DNA of 64,000 nt from Pseudomonas sp. IPO3778 (GCF_013386825.1 NZ_JACARC010000011.1:56187-120186); one strand, 5' to 3'; counted from the first letter of the stretch, positions 24,951-34,298 are shown. The notes: a model not told the origin generated them from the sequence alone. Made by a program: numbers and translations.

Positions 24951-27908
24951 ATGATCACTGATTCACCTCGTTTCAAACCCTTCACCGCAGGCTCCTTGCT
25001 GCTGCTGTCCGTGGCGGCCCACGGGCAGTACCTCGAAACCGGCAAACCGGGCGATCCCGCCAGTTGGCGTTCGGCCGAGTTCCAGAGCGACTGGGGCCTG
25101 GAGCGTATGAAAGCCAACGAGGCCTACGCCAGCGGTATCACCGGCAGTGGTGTGAAGATCGGCGCGCTGGACTCGGGTTTTGACCCCAACCATCCTGAAG
25201 CCTCAAAAGACCGTTATCACGCGGTCACCGCCAGCGGCACCTACGTCGATGGCAGCCCGTTCAGCACCACCGGTGCCCTCAACCCCAACAACGATTCCCA
25301 CGGCACCCACGTGACCGGCACCATGGGCGCGGCCCGTGATGGCGTGGGCATGCACGGCGTGGCGTACAACGCGCAGATCTACGTCGGCAACACCAACGCC
25401 AACGACAGTTTTCTGTTTGGTCCCACACCGGACCCCAAGTATTTCAAGGCGGTGTACAGCGCCCTGGTGGATTCCGGCGTGCGCGCGATCAATAACAGCT
25501 GGGGCAGCCAGCCCAAGGACGTCAGTTACCAGACCCTGGGCGACCTGCACGCGGCCTATGCCCAGCATTACAACCAGAACACTTGGCTCGACGCCGCCGC
25601 CGAGGTGGCCAAGGCCGGGGTGATCAACGTGTTCAGCGCCGGCAACAGCGGCTATGCCAACGCCAGCGTGCGTTCGGCCTTGCCGTATTTCCAGCCGGAA
25701 CTGGAAGGCCACTGGCTGGCGGTGTCGGGCCTGGACAAGGCGAATAACCAGAAATACAACCAGTGTGGCATCGCCAAGTACTGGTGCATTTCCACGCCGG
25801 GGGCGTTGATCAATAGCACCATCCCGGAGGGCGGTTATGGGGTGAAATCCGGCACGTCGATGTCGGCGCCCCACGCGACGGGCGCATTGGCGCTGGTGAT
25901 GGAACGCTACCCGTACCTGAACAACGAACAGGCCTTGCAAGTGTTGTTGACCACCGCCACACAGCTCAACGGCGCGGTCACTGACGCACCCACCGCCCAG
26001 GTCGGCTGGGGCGTGCCGGACCTTGGCCGGGCCATGCACGGGCCCGGGCAATTGCTGGGGCAGATGAATGTGACGTTGGCAGCCGGGCAGGGCGACGTGT
26101 GGAGTAACGGAATCTCCGACAAGGCGCTGATCCAGCGTCAGGCCGAAGACAGCGCCGAAACCCTGGCCTGGCAGCAAACCTTGCGGGACAAGGGCTGGGA
26201 AAACGGCGTGGGAGCCGGTGCGAGTCAGCAGGACCAGACCGACTATGCCGTTGGCACTGCCCGTGCGGCGGCAGCGGCCCAGCGTATCTATGAAGGCAGC
26301 CTGATCAAATCCGGCGCGGGCAGCCTGCTCCTGACGGGTGATAACACCTACCGTGGCCCGACCACCGTGAATGGCGGTCGTCTGTCGGTGAACGGCTCAC
26401 TCACCTCTGCGGTAACGGTCAATGACAGCGGCACGTTGGGCGGCTCCGGGCGTATCGCGTCGTTGCAGGTGAATAACGGCGGCACCGTGGCGCCGGGCAA
26501 TTCCGTGGGCACCTTGCAGGTGGCCGGGGATGTGACCCTCGCCGCCGGCTCCACCTACGCAGTCGAACTCACCCCTACCAGCAGCGACCAGATCGTCGCC
26601 ACCGGCAAGGCCACCCTCGGCGGCGGCACCGTCACCCTGGCCCTGGAAAACAGCCCGACCCTGCTCAGCCAGCAACAGGCCGAGAGCCTGGTGGGGCGCC
26701 AGTACACCATCCTGCAGGCGGCGGGCGGAATCCAGGGCCAGTTCGGAGCCGTGCTGCCCAACTACGTGTTCCTGGGCGGCACGCTGGACTATGCTGCCAA
26801 CGGCGTGCAACTGGCCATTGCCCGCAGTGACGCGAGTTTCGCCAGCGTCGGTGCCACTCGTAACCAGCGTTCGGTGGCGGCCGCTGCCGAGCAACTGGGC
26901 GCCGGCAACCCGGTGTATGAAAGCATCCTGCGTTCGGACTCACTGGCCACGGCGCAACAGGGCTTCCAGCAACTGTCCGGGGAAATCTACCCGGCCATCG
27001 GCACGATGTTGATCAATGACAGCCGCCAGGTGCGCGACGCCGTGGGCGAGCGCCTGCGCCATACGCCGGTGACCGGTGAAAGCAATGTGTGGGTCAAGGC
27101 GCTCGGCAGCTGGGGCAAGACCGACAGCCGCAGCGAAACCGCGGGCTACACCAGCTCCCTGGGCGGCATGCTGGCCGGTGTCGACGGCGCCCTGGACGAG
27201 CAGACCCGGGCCGGGCTGGTGGCCGGTTACAGCGACAGCTCCCTGAACATGGGCAGCGGCACCCACTCCTCGGGGTCCATCGACAGTTACCACCTTGGTG
27301 CCTATGCCGGCCATGAGCTCGGCAACTGGCGCCTGAGCCTCGGTGGCGCCTACAGCTGGCATCGCGGTGACGTGAAACGCGACTTGCAGTACGGCGAGGT
27401 CAGCGGCAAGCAGAAGGCCAAGCTGGATGCACGCAGCGCCCAGGTATTTACCGAGGCGGCCAACCGTTTGAACCTGCCAGCGGTGGCGCTGGAGCCGTTC
27501 GCCAACCTGGCGTACGTGCACCTGGACAACGAACGCTTTCACGAGAAAGGCGACGCCGCGGCGCTGGCGCGTGGCAGTGACAGCCGCGACGCGGTGCTCA
27601 GCACCCTGGGCCTGCGGGCGTCGAAAACCATGCCCCTCAATGACCGGCAGCAACTGGACGTTTCCGGTTCGTTGGGCTGGCAGCACAGCCTGAGCGCCGT
27701 TGAATCCGAGGAGCACCTGGCGTTTGTCGCCGGTGGGCCCTCGTTCGCGGTGCAAAGCTCGCCGTTGATGCGCGATGCCGCACTGGTGGGGGTGCAGGCC
27801 AGCCTGGCGTTGAGCAAAACCACGCGGGTCAACCTCGACTACACGGGCCAATTGGCGGGCAGGGAGAAAATCCAGGGCGTGGGGTTGAGCCTGAACTGGC
27901 AGTTCTAA
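24951..27908 (+). CDS. prtA: PrtA, autotransporter subtilisin-like serine protease
   Basis: 985 aa. Signal-like N-terminus (FTAGSLLLLSVAAHG), then a subtilase domain with Asp74 (ALDSGFDPN), His117 (DSHGTHVTG) and Ser303 (GTSMSAPHATG). A passenger beta-helix segment follows (LLLTGDNTYRGPTTVNGG, then GSGRIASLQVNNGGTVAPGNSVG, about 460-530). The last ~280 residues form the autotransporter barrel (VWVKALGSWGKTDSRSETAGYTSSLGGMLAGVDG), ending in LNWQF with the C-terminal Phe. Secreted by type V, unlike its neighbours. Paralogue of the next gene. Confidence 0.95.
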   Translation: MITDSPRFKPFTAGSLLLLSVAAHGQYLETGKPGDPASWRSAEFQSDWGLERMKANEAYASGITGSGVKIGALDSGFDPNHPEASKDRYHAVTASGTYVDGSPFSTTGALNPNNDSHGTHVTGTMGAARDGVGMHGVAYNAQIYVGNTNANDSFLFGPTPDPKYFKAVYSALVDSGVRAINNSWGSQPKDVSYQTLGDLHAAYAQHYNQNTWLDAAAEVAKAGVINVFSAGNSGYANASVRSALPYFQPELEGHWLAVSGLDKANNQKYNQCGIAKYWCISTPGALINSTIPEGGYGVKSGTSMSAPHATGALALVMERYPYLNNEQALQVLLTTATQLNGAVTDAPTAQVGWGVPDLGRAMHGPGQLLGQMNVTLAAGQGDVWSNGISDKALIQRQAEDSAETLAWQQTLRDKGWENGVGAGASQQDQTDYAVGTARAAAAAQRIYEGSLIKSGAGSLLLTGDNTYRGPTTVNGGRLSVNGSLTSAVTVNDSGTLGGSGRIASLQVNNGGTVAPGNSVGTLQVAGDVTLAAGSTYAVELTPTSSDQIVATGKATLGGGTVTLALENSPTLLSQQQAESLVGRQYTILQAAGGIQGQFGAVLPNYVFLGGTLDYAANGVQLAIARSDASFASVGATRNQRSVAAAAEQLGAGNPVYESILRSDSLATAQQGFQQLSGEIYPAIGTMLINDSRQVRDAVGERLRHTPVTGESNVWVKALGSWGKTDSRSETAGYTSSLGGMLAGVDGALDEQTRAGLVAGYSDSSLNMGSGTHSSGSIDSYHLGAYAGHELGNWRLSLGGAYSWHRGDVKRDLQYGEVSGKQKAKLDARSAQVFTEAANRLNLPAVALEPFANLAYVHLDNERFHEKGDAAALARGSDSRDAVLSTLGLRASKTMPLNDRQQLDVSGSLGWQHSLSAVESEEHLAFVAGGPSFAVQSSPLMRDAALVGVQASLALSKTTRVNLDYTGQLAGREKIQGVGLSLNWQF

Positions 27909-27927
27909 ACGGTACGCCACCTTCATG

Positions 27928-28024
27928 CAGGAGCGAGCTTGCTCGCGAAAAACCTGAAGGCAGCACAGTTATCCAGAAAGCCCGAGTCATCGTTAACGAC
28001 CATCGCGAGCAAGCTCGCTCCTAC
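27928..28024. repeat. REPIN, GGAGCGAGCTTGCTCGCGAA type, between prtA and prtB
   Basis: Left arm at 27928, inverted right arm CATCGCGAGCAAGCTCGCTCC ending about 28024. It ends 13 nt before the prtB start and so overlaps the translation-initiation region. An ORF that appears to extend prtB upstream to 27939 is REPIN sequence. Confidence 0.88.
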
Positions 28025-28037
28025 AAGGAAGTCCACC

Positions 28038-31000
28038 GTGAAAACACCAAAACGAGGGTTTCAATCCGCCATCCCAACAGGCCCGGGCTACCCGCTCAAG
28101 GCCCTGAGTGGCGTGCCATACGGCGCGTTGCTGTGTTGCCTGGCCAGCCTGGGTACCGCCCAGGCCGCACCCTACGTGGAAACCGGGAAGCTGGGGGACG
28201 CTGCCAGTTGGCGCAGCAATGAATTCAAGGCCGATTGGGGCCTGGGCGCCGTGCATGCAGACGCTGCCTACGCCGCCGGCTACACCGGCAAGGGCGTGAA
28301 GCTGGGGATTTTCGACCAGCCGGTGTATGCCCAGCATCCGGAATTCGCCAGCCCCGGCAAAGTGGTCACGATCGTGACCGAAGGCATTCGCCAATACACC
28401 GACCCGTACATTCCGGTGAAGGCCGGGGATGTCTTTCGCTACGACGGCACGCCGTCCCTGGGCTCCAACGGCAAGCTGGGCAATCATGGCACCCACGTCG
28501 GCGGCATTGCGGCGGGCAATCGCGATGGCGGGCCGATGCATGGCGTGGCGTTCGATGCGCAAATCATCAGCGCCGAAAACGGTGACCCGGGCCCTGAAGA
28601 CGGGATCATCCTGGGCAACGACGGCGCGGTGTACAAAGCCGGTTGGGATGCGCTGGTGGCCAGCGGCGCGCGCATCATCAACAACAGCTGGGGCATCGGG
28701 ATTGGTGACCAGTACGCCAAGGGCGGCCGAGATCCGGCGTTCCCCAACTTCACGGTCAATGAGGCGCAGGCCCAGTTCAATAACATCCGGCCGATCCTCG
28801 GCACGATCGCAGGCGGCGCTTATCAGGGCGCGATCGATGCAGCCCGCAGCGGCGTGCTGACGATCTTCGCCGCCGGTAACGACTACAACCGCAACAACCC
28901 GGATGCGATTTCGGGCCTGGCCTACTTCGTGCCCGAGATCGCCCCCAACTGGTTGTCGGTGGCGGCCTTGCAGCAGAACCCCGACACCGCCAGCGCCGAT
29001 CCTTACGTGATCAGCACCTTCTCCTCACGCTGCGGTTATGCCGCGAGCTTTTGCGTTGCGGCGCCTGGCACCAGGATCTACAGCTCGGTGATCAACGGCA
29101 CCACCCTGGAGAACCTGACCACCGACTACGCCAACTTCAACGGCACCTCCATGGCCGCGCCCCATGTGGCCGGCAGCGCGGCAGTGCTGATGGAGCGCTT
29201 CCCTTACATGAGTGGCGACCAGATTTCCACACTGCTCAAAACCACCGCCACCGACCTCGGCGCACCGGGCATCGACTCGCTGTACGGCTGGGGCATGATC
29301 AACCTGGGCAAGGCCATTAACGGCCCGGGGATGTTTGTGACGGCTGAGGATATTCCGGCCGAGTTTCGTATCGACGGCGCCTACGGCTCCGGCCAATTCG
29401 TCGCGGACCTGCCAGGGATGGGCGCCGTGGTGGATGCCGGTAAACCGACCCAGCGTACCTGTACCGACGTGCATTGCGGGCTGGACGTGTGGAGCAACGA
29501 CATTTCCGGGCATGGCGGCCTGACCAAGCAGGGCATGGGTGCATTGGTGCTGACCGGTACCAACACCTACAGCGGCCCGACCCTGGTCAATCAAGGGTTG
29601 CTGGCAATCAATGGTTCGATCACCTCCGACGTCACCGTGGGCAGCAGCGGGGTGGTGGGCGGTTCCGGGCACATCGGTTCACTCACGGCCAACAGCGGCG
29701 GTACCGTGGCGCCGGGCAATTCCATTGGCACGCTGAACGTGGCAGGGGATGTGAGCTTTGCAGCCGGCTCCACCTATGCGGTGGAGCTGTCGGCCACCAA
29801 CAGCGATCGCATCGTCGCCGGTGGCAAGGCCACCCTCGGCGGCGGCACGGTGACCCTGGCCCTGGAAAACAGCCCGACACTGCTGACCCAGACCCAGGCT
29901 GAAAGCCTGATCGGGCGCCAATACAACATCCTTCAGGCCGCCGGCGGCATTACCGGCAGCTTCGGTTCGGTGCTGCCCAACTACCTGTTTCTCGGCGGCA
30001 CCCTGAACTATGCCGCCAACGGCGTGCAACTGGATGTGGCGCGCAACGCCAACACCTTCGCCAGCGTGGCGGCCACCCCGAATCAACGCTCGGTTGCTGC
30101 AGCTGCCGAGCAGTTGGGTGCCGGTAACGCTGTGTATGAAAGCCTGTTGTCGGCGCCGAACGCGACCTCGGCCCAAGGCGCGTTCCAACAGCTGTCCGGG
30201 GAAATCTACCCGGCGCTGGAAACCGCGCTGGTCAATGACAACCGCTACCTGCGCGAAGCCGTGGGCGAGCGTTTGCAGCAAGGGGAAATGGGGGCGTCGA
30301 CCCAGACTGTCGACAGCCGCGGCAACGTCTGGGTCAAGGCCCTCGGCGCCTGGGGCAAGACCGACAGCCGCAGCGACACCGCAGGCTACACCACCTCCAT
30401 CGGCGGCATGCTGGCGGGTGTGGACGGCGCGCTGGATGAAGACACCCGTTTGGGGTTGGTGGCGGGTTACAGCGACACGTCGCTGAATATGGGCTCAGAC
30501 ACCCATTCCCGGGCGTCGGTCGACAGCTATCACCTGGGCGCCTATGCCGGGCATGAGATGGGTGCCCTGCGTTTGAGCGGTGGTGCGACCTACAGCTGGC
30601 ACCGCGCCGATGTGAAGCGCGAACTGCAATACGGTGAAGTCACCGGCAAGCAGAAAGCCAAGGTGGATGCCCGTAGCACCCAAGTGTTCACCGAAGCGGC
30701 GTATCGCTTGAACCTGCAACCCCTGGCCCTGGAACCGTTCGCCAACCTGGCCTATGTGCATCTGGATGCTGACGGGTTTACCGAGAAGGGTGATGCGGCG
30801 GCGTTGAAGGGCGGGGATGACAGCCGGGATCTGGTGTTGAGCACCCTGGGTGTAAGGGCGCTGAAAACCTTGAATGTGTCCGATCACCAGACATTGGAGC
30901 TTTCCGGCACGTTGGGCTGGCAGCACAACCTGAGCAGTGTTGACTCCGAACGCCACCTGGCATTTGCGTCGGGGAGCCCGTCGTTCTCCGTGGAGAGTTC

Positions 31001-31148
31001 GCCTATGGTGCGCGATGCGGCCTTGGTAGGCGCGCGGGTCAGCCTGGCCTTGAGCAAGGATGCGAAGGTGAATCTGGATTACAACGGCCTGCTGGCCAGC
31101 AAGGAGAAAGTCCATGGTGTGGGTTTGAGCCTGGACTGGGCTTTCTAA
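28038..31148 (+). CDS. prtB: PrtB, autotransporter subtilisin-like serine protease
   Basis: 1036 aa from GTG 28038, with AAGGAAG upstream. Long N-terminal leader with a hydrophobic core (GALLCCLASLGTAQAA). Subtilase triad Asp93 (GIFDQPVY), His150 (NHGTHVGG) and Ser371 (NGTSMAAPHVAG). The beta-helix segment and autotransporter barrel are nearly superimposable on PrtA (GGTVAPGNSIGTLNVAGDV, TLGGGTVTLALENSPTLL, VWVKALGAWGKTDSRSDTAGYT), ending LSLDWAF. PrtB has a longer insert between the catalytic Asp and Ser than PrtA. Probably an old tandem duplicate. Confidence 0.95.
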   Translation: MKTPKRGFQSAIPTGPGYPLKALSGVPYGALLCCLASLGTAQAAPYVETGKLGDAASWRSNEFKADWGLGAVHADAAYAAGYTGKGVKLGIFDQPVYAQHPEFASPGKVVTIVTEGIRQYTDPYIPVKAGDVFRYDGTPSLGSNGKLGNHGTHVGGIAAGNRDGGPMHGVAFDAQIISAENGDPGPEDGIILGNDGAVYKAGWDALVASGARIINNSWGIGIGDQYAKGGRDPAFPNFTVNEAQAQFNNIRPILGTIAGGAYQGAIDAARSGVLTIFAAGNDYNRNNPDAISGLAYFVPEIAPNWLSVAALQQNPDTASADPYVISTFSSRCGYAASFCVAAPGTRIYSSVINGTTLENLTTDYANFNGTSMAAPHVAGSAAVLMERFPYMSGDQISTLLKTTATDLGAPGIDSLYGWGMINLGKAINGPGMFVTAEDIPAEFRIDGAYGSGQFVADLPGMGAVVDAGKPTQRTCTDVHCGLDVWSNDISGHGGLTKQGMGALVLTGTNTYSGPTLVNQGLLAINGSITSDVTVGSSGVVGGSGHIGSLTANSGGTVAPGNSIGTLNVAGDVSFAAGSTYAVELSATNSDRIVAGGKATLGGGTVTLALENSPTLLTQTQAESLIGRQYNILQAAGGITGSFGSVLPNYLFLGGTLNYAANGVQLDVARNANTFASVAATPNQRSVAAAAEQLGAGNAVYESLLSAPNATSAQGAFQQLSGEIYPALETALVNDNRYLREAVGERLQQGEMGASTQTVDSRGNVWVKALGAWGKTDSRSDTAGYTTSIGGMLAGVDGALDEDTRLGLVAGYSDTSLNMGSDTHSRASVDSYHLGAYAGHEMGALRLSGGATYSWHRADVKRELQYGEVTGKQKAKVDARSTQVFTEAAYRLNLQPLALEPFANLAYVHLDADGFTEKGDAAALKGGDDSRDLVLSTLGVRALKTLNVSDHQTLELSGTLGWQHNLSSVDSERHLAFASGSPSFSVESSPMVRDAALVGARVSLALSKDAKVNLDYNGLLASKEKVHGVGLSLDWAF

Positions 31149-31165
31149 ACACCGCAGGTCGAAAT

Positions 31166-31286
31166 GTGGGAGTGGGTTTGCTGTGGTGAGCGGGCTTGCC
31201 CCGCGTTGGGCTGCGAAGCAGCCCCATCAATCTGTGGTGAACCCGACGGGGGACAAGCCCCCTCACCACAGCAAGCCCGCTCCCAC
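31166..31286. repeat. REPIN, GTGGGAGNGGGNTTGCTGTGG type, between prtB and lipA
   Basis: Inverted arms at 31166-31190 and 31262-31286, with an inner GGGGCTGC/GCAGCCCC-like stem. The arm sequence differs from the other REP types in the window. It leaves about 74 nt before lipA. Confidence 0.85.
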
Positions 31287-31360
31287 ATTGATCCAGCTCC
31301 AATCGTCAATTTGTGCAGATTCGGCTTTCTCGACAATTCCAACAAAAGAGAGGCAATACC

Positions 31361-32791
31361 ATGGGTGTCTTTGACTATAAGAACCTCGGGACCGAGGGCT
31401 CCAAAGCGTTGTTCGCCGATGCCATGGCGATCACGTTGTATTCCTACCACAACCTGGATAACGGCTTTGCCGTGGGCTACCAGCACAACGGGTTTGGCCT
31501 GGGGCTGCCGGCGACCCTGGTGGGTGCGTTGCTGGGCAGCACCGATTCCCAAGGGGTGATTCCGGGGATTCCCTGGAACCCTGACTCGGAAAAGGCCGCC
31601 CTCGATGCGGTGCACAAGGCCGGCTGGTCACCCATCAGCGCCAGCACCCTGGGTTACAGCGGCAAGGTGGATGCCCGGGGTACGTTTTTCGGCGAAAAAG
31701 CCGGCTATACCACCGCTCAGGTGGAAGTGCTGGGCAAGTACGATGGCGATGGCAAGCTGCTGGAAATCGGCATTGGTTTTCGCGGCACGTCCGGGCCCAG
31801 GGAAACCTTGATCAGCGATTCCATCGGTGATTTGGTCAGCGACCTGCTGGCGGCGCTGGGGCCGAAGGATTACGCGAAGAACTACGCGGGCGAAGCCTTT
31901 GGCACCTTGCTCAAGGATGTCGCGGCCTATGCCGGCAGTCATGGCCTGACGGGCAAGGACGTGGTGGTCAGCGGCCATAGCCTGGGCGGCCTGGCGGTCA
32001 ACAGCATGGCCGACTTGAGCGGCCATAAATGGTCGGGGTTCTACACCGATTCCAACTACGTGGCCTACGCTTCGCCAACCCAGAGCAGCGGCGACAAGGT
32101 GCTGAACATCGGCTACGAAAACGACCCGGTATTTCGCGCCCTGGATGGCTCGTCGTTCAATTTCTCGTCCCTGGGTGTGCACGACAAACCCCATGAATCG
32201 ACCACCGACAATATCGTGAGCTTTAACGACCACTACGCGTCGACGTTGTGGAATGTCCTGCCGTTTTCCATCGTCAATGTGCCGACCTGGATTTCCCATC
32301 TGCCCACGGCGTATGGGGACGGCATGACCCGCGTCCTCGACTCGGCGTTCTACGACCTGACCAGCCGGGACTCGACGATTATCGTGGCCAACCTGTCTGA
32401 CCCGGCCCGGGCCAACACTTGGGTGCAGGACCTCAACCGCAACGCCGAGCCTCACAAGGGCAATACGTTCATCATCGGCAGCGACGGCAATGACCTGATT
32501 CAGGGGGGCAAGGGCGTGGATTTCATCGAGGGCGGCAAGGGCAATGACACGATCCGCGATAACAGCGGGCATAACACCTTTCTGTTCAGCGGGCAGTTTG
32601 GGCAGGACCGGGTGATTGGCTATCAGCCCACCGACAAGCTGGTGTTCCGGGACGTGGAGGGCAGTGCCGACTGGCGTGAGCACGCCAAGGGGGTGGGGGG
32701 CGATACGGTGCTGAGTTTCGGCGCGGAGTCGGTGACGTTGGTGGGGGTTGGATTGGCCGGGATTTGGGGCGATGGGATTTCCATCAGCTAA
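31361..32791 (+). CDS. lipA: LipA, class I.3 extracellular lipase
   Basis: 476 aa, the standard length of P. fluorescens LipA. ATG 31361 gives MGVFDYKNLG, the known N-terminus; the frame is open to 31313 without an SD. Nucleophile Ser207 in VVVSGHSLGGLA, with Asp255 (GYENDPVF) and His313 (ISHLP) completing the triad. There are few RTX repeats (GSDGNDLIQGGKG, IEGGKGNDTIRD, about 385-410). There is no signal peptide, and the C-terminus (GIWGDGISIS) is the type I signal. Exported by AprDEF. Last gene of the locus. Confidence 0.97.
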   Translation: MGVFDYKNLGTEGSKALFADAMAITLYSYHNLDNGFAVGYQHNGFGLGLPATLVGALLGSTDSQGVIPGIPWNPDSEKAALDAVHKAGWSPISASTLGYSGKVDARGTFFGEKAGYTTAQVEVLGKYDGDGKLLEIGIGFRGTSGPRETLISDSIGDLVSDLLAALGPKDYAKNYAGEAFGTLLKDVAAYAGSHGLTGKDVVVSGHSLGGLAVNSMADLSGHKWSGFYTDSNYVAYASPTQSSGDKVLNIGYENDPVFRALDGSSFNFSSLGVHDKPHESTTDNIVSFNDHYASTLWNVLPFSIVNVPTWISHLPTAYGDGMTRVLDSAFYDLTSRDSTIIVANLSDPARANTWVQDLNRNAEPHKGNTFIIGSDGNDLIQGGKGVDFIEGGKGNDTIRDNSGHNTFLFSGQFGQDRVIGYQPTDKLVFRDVEGSADWREHAKGVGGDTVLSFGAESVTLVGVGLAGIWGDGISIS

Positions 32792-33040
32792 GTAACGCTG
32801 CTGTTGTGGCGAGGGAGCTTGCTCCCGCTGGACTGCGTAGCAGGCCCATTTTTGGGGCTGCTTCGCGCCCCAGCGGGAGCAAGCTCCCTCACCACAGGGT
32901 TAGTCAGTGTTTCCATCAGCTGATTTTGGTGCTGTTTTTGTGGCGAGGGAGCTTGCTCTCGCTGGACTGCGTAGCAGGCCCATTTTTGGGGCCGCTTCGC
33001 GCCCCAGCGGGAGCAAGCTCCCTCGCCACAGGGTTAGTCA
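32778..33040. repeat. Tandem duplication of lipA 3' end plus REPIN
   Basis: Two REPINs of the GAGGGAGCTTGCTCCC type, at 32806-32896 and 32940-33030, offset by 134 nt. The sequence before them is duplicated too: TTTCCATCAGCT, the last codons of lipA, at 32778 recurs at 32910. AGGGTTAGTCAG follows both. The whole block is therefore a direct duplication that copied the end of lipA. Confidence 0.9.
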
Positions 33041-33055
33041 GCGTCTGGGGAGGGG

Positions 33056-33340
33056 TTATCTCCAGTAGTGGCCGTGGTTCCAGTACGGGCGGTGGGGTTG
33101 GCCGTAGCCATAGCCGTAGTAATGACCTTGCGGCCAGTAGCCTCGCGGGCCGTAGCCGTAGCCGTAACCCCAATGGCCGTAATAGCGCGGGCCGGGAGGA
33201 GGTTGCACGATCACCACGCGCGCTGGCGCCTGGCGGATGATGAGGGTGTCGGCAAACACCGGCGTACTCGCCAATGCAGCCCACATCACGGGAATGAGTA
33301 GCAGAGCGCGCACCGCTCGGGACATGAATGCCATGGCCAT
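33056..33340 (-). CDS. Small exported Gly/Tyr/His/Pro-rich protein
   Basis: 94 aa from ATG 33340 (GGAG just upstream; ATG 33334 is equally possible; the frame is open to 33508). A signal peptide (AVRALLLIPVMWAALASTPVFA) is followed by a short DTLIIRQAPARVVIVQPPPGP strand. A ~45-residue low-complexity tail then repeats GYGYG, YY, HW and GH pairs up to the end HYWR. Such tails can bind metals or form flexible surface structures. No defined family function is known to me. Divergent from a lipoprotein of similar composition. Confidence 0.8.
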   Translation of the reverse strand: MAMAFMSRAVRALLLIPVMWAALASTPVFADTLIIRQAPARVVIVQPPPGPRYYGHWGYGYGYGPRGYWPQGHYYGYGYGQPHRPYWNHGHYWR

Positions 33341-33535
33341 GGTTCTCCGTCGTACCGCTTTCGAAGGTGAAGGCGGTTGATCGGTTAAACGCGGGGGCGG
33401 GGGAAATCCTTCGGTAAAACTTTGTTTATTTTTGTGCAGGCCGATGGTCGGCGGCGGTGGCTGAAAAACCCGGTATCGCGACGGATTCCCGGGACCCGGC
33501 ACGTTCAAGGGTTACCCACCCTTGAGGAGTCGATC

Positions 33536-33697
33536 ATGTCGCGCCTTGGATTGATGCTGTGTGCCGTGCTGCTGCTGGGCTTGAGCGGTTGCGTGGTGTC
33601 GCCTGGCTATTGCTGCTACCGGCCTTATTACCACGCGTACTCCCCGTACTATCACCCGTATTACCATGCCTACTACCGGCCGTATTACCGGTACTGA
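33536..33697 (+). CDS. Small Tyr/His/Pro-rich lipoprotein
   Basis: 53 aa from ATG 33536 (GAGGAG 9 nt upstream). N-terminal MSRLGLMLCAVLLLGLSGC is a lipoprotein signal with lipobox LSGC. The mature ~34 residues are almost only Tyr, His, Pro, Ala and Arg in repeats of YYH-AY and RPYY. Probably an outer-membrane-anchored small protein of unknown role. Its composition matches the divergent gene at 33056-33340. Confidence 0.8.
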   Translation: MSRLGLMLCAVLLLGLSGCVVSPGYCCYRPYYHAYSPYYHPYYHAYYRPYYRY

Positions 33698-33720
33698 TCA
33701 GCCAGGAAGGTGAGAGTTGG

Positions 33721-33853
33721 ATCGTTCCCGCGCTCTGCGTGGGAATGCCGCCCCGGACGCTTTGCGTCCAACGGGCAACGCGCGGTTCACGTCTTGCGCG
33801 GTGGTGACGCGGAGCGTCACAGGATGCATTCCCACGTAGAACGTGGGAACGAT
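33721..33853. repeat. REP cluster, CGTTCCCACGC type
   Basis: Outer arms ATCGTTCCCGCGCTCTGCG (33721) and CACGTAGAACGTGGGAACGAT (ends 33853), with inner GGACGC/GCGTCC and GTGACGC/GCGTCAC hairpins. Same family as 13449-13500 and 48624-48759. Confidence 0.85.
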
Positions 33854-33856
33854 TGC

Positions 33857-33890
33857 AAAAAAAACCGCGCTATTGCGCGGTTTTTTTATT
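33857..33890. terminator. Bidirectional rho-independent terminator
   Basis: Eight A, then CCGCGC, loop TATT, GCGCGG, then seven T. Perfect form in both directions; serves the YgdI-like gene on the minus strand and closes the lipoprotein/REP region on the plus strand. Confidence 0.93.
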
Positions 33891-34104
33891 TCTCCTTGAT
33901 CACGGTGGCGACGTCACCGGCCTTGACCCGTACGTGCTTGCCGGCGATGTCGGTGAACTCGTAGAACCCGTCGGCGGTTTTTGCGTTCGGTACGTCCTTG
34001 GTCAAGTATTGGGTGCCATTCTGCAAGGTCACCACGGTCTGCGTGGAGCAACCGGCCAATACCAGTAACGTGAACATACCCAGTGCCAGACCCAAATTCT
34101 TCAT
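33886..34104 (-). CDS. YgdI/YgdR-family small lipoprotein
   Basis: 72 aa from ATG 34104 (AAGG 8 nt upstream; the ATG at 34110 is too close to it). Lipobox LAGC after MKNLGLALGMFTLLV. The mature region TVVTLQNGTQYLTKDVPNAKTADGFYEFTDIAGKHVRVKAGDVATVIKEK fits the DUF903 (YgdI/YgdR) fold, a small SH3-like beta barrel anchored in the envelope. Role unknown. The stop lies in the T/A-run of the terminator. Confidence 0.9.
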   Translation of the reverse strand: MKNLGLALGMFTLLVLAGCSTQTVVTLQNGTQYLTKDVPNAKTADGFYEFTDIAGKHVRVKAGDVATVIKEK

Positions 34105-34298
34105 ACTCATAACCTTACCTTGACCCTTCGAAAACCCCGCGCCTGAGCGGTCGGGGGGAAACAAAATTAATCTGACTGACAGCCATCTGATCATTATTAC
34201 GCAAAAAGTTGCGTGTGCCTTTGATCTATTACTGATTGCAACAGCCGGTCGGGGACGGCACTCTGTATGCATAACCAGTGTTTGATTCAGTGCCTGAA

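Noticed and set aside
24621..24954. ORFs with ELAVV/GGACC repeats over the REP array
   Set aside because: They are translations of the repeat units in different frames, with no SD or family resemblance.
27939..28037. Upstream extension of PrtB
   Set aside because: The sequence is REPIN DNA read as protein; the GTG at 28038 has an SD and precedes the leader peptide.
32764..33284. ORFs in both directions over the duplicated REPINs
   Set aside because: They read the REP arms (AREL-type peptides) and have no initiation signal.
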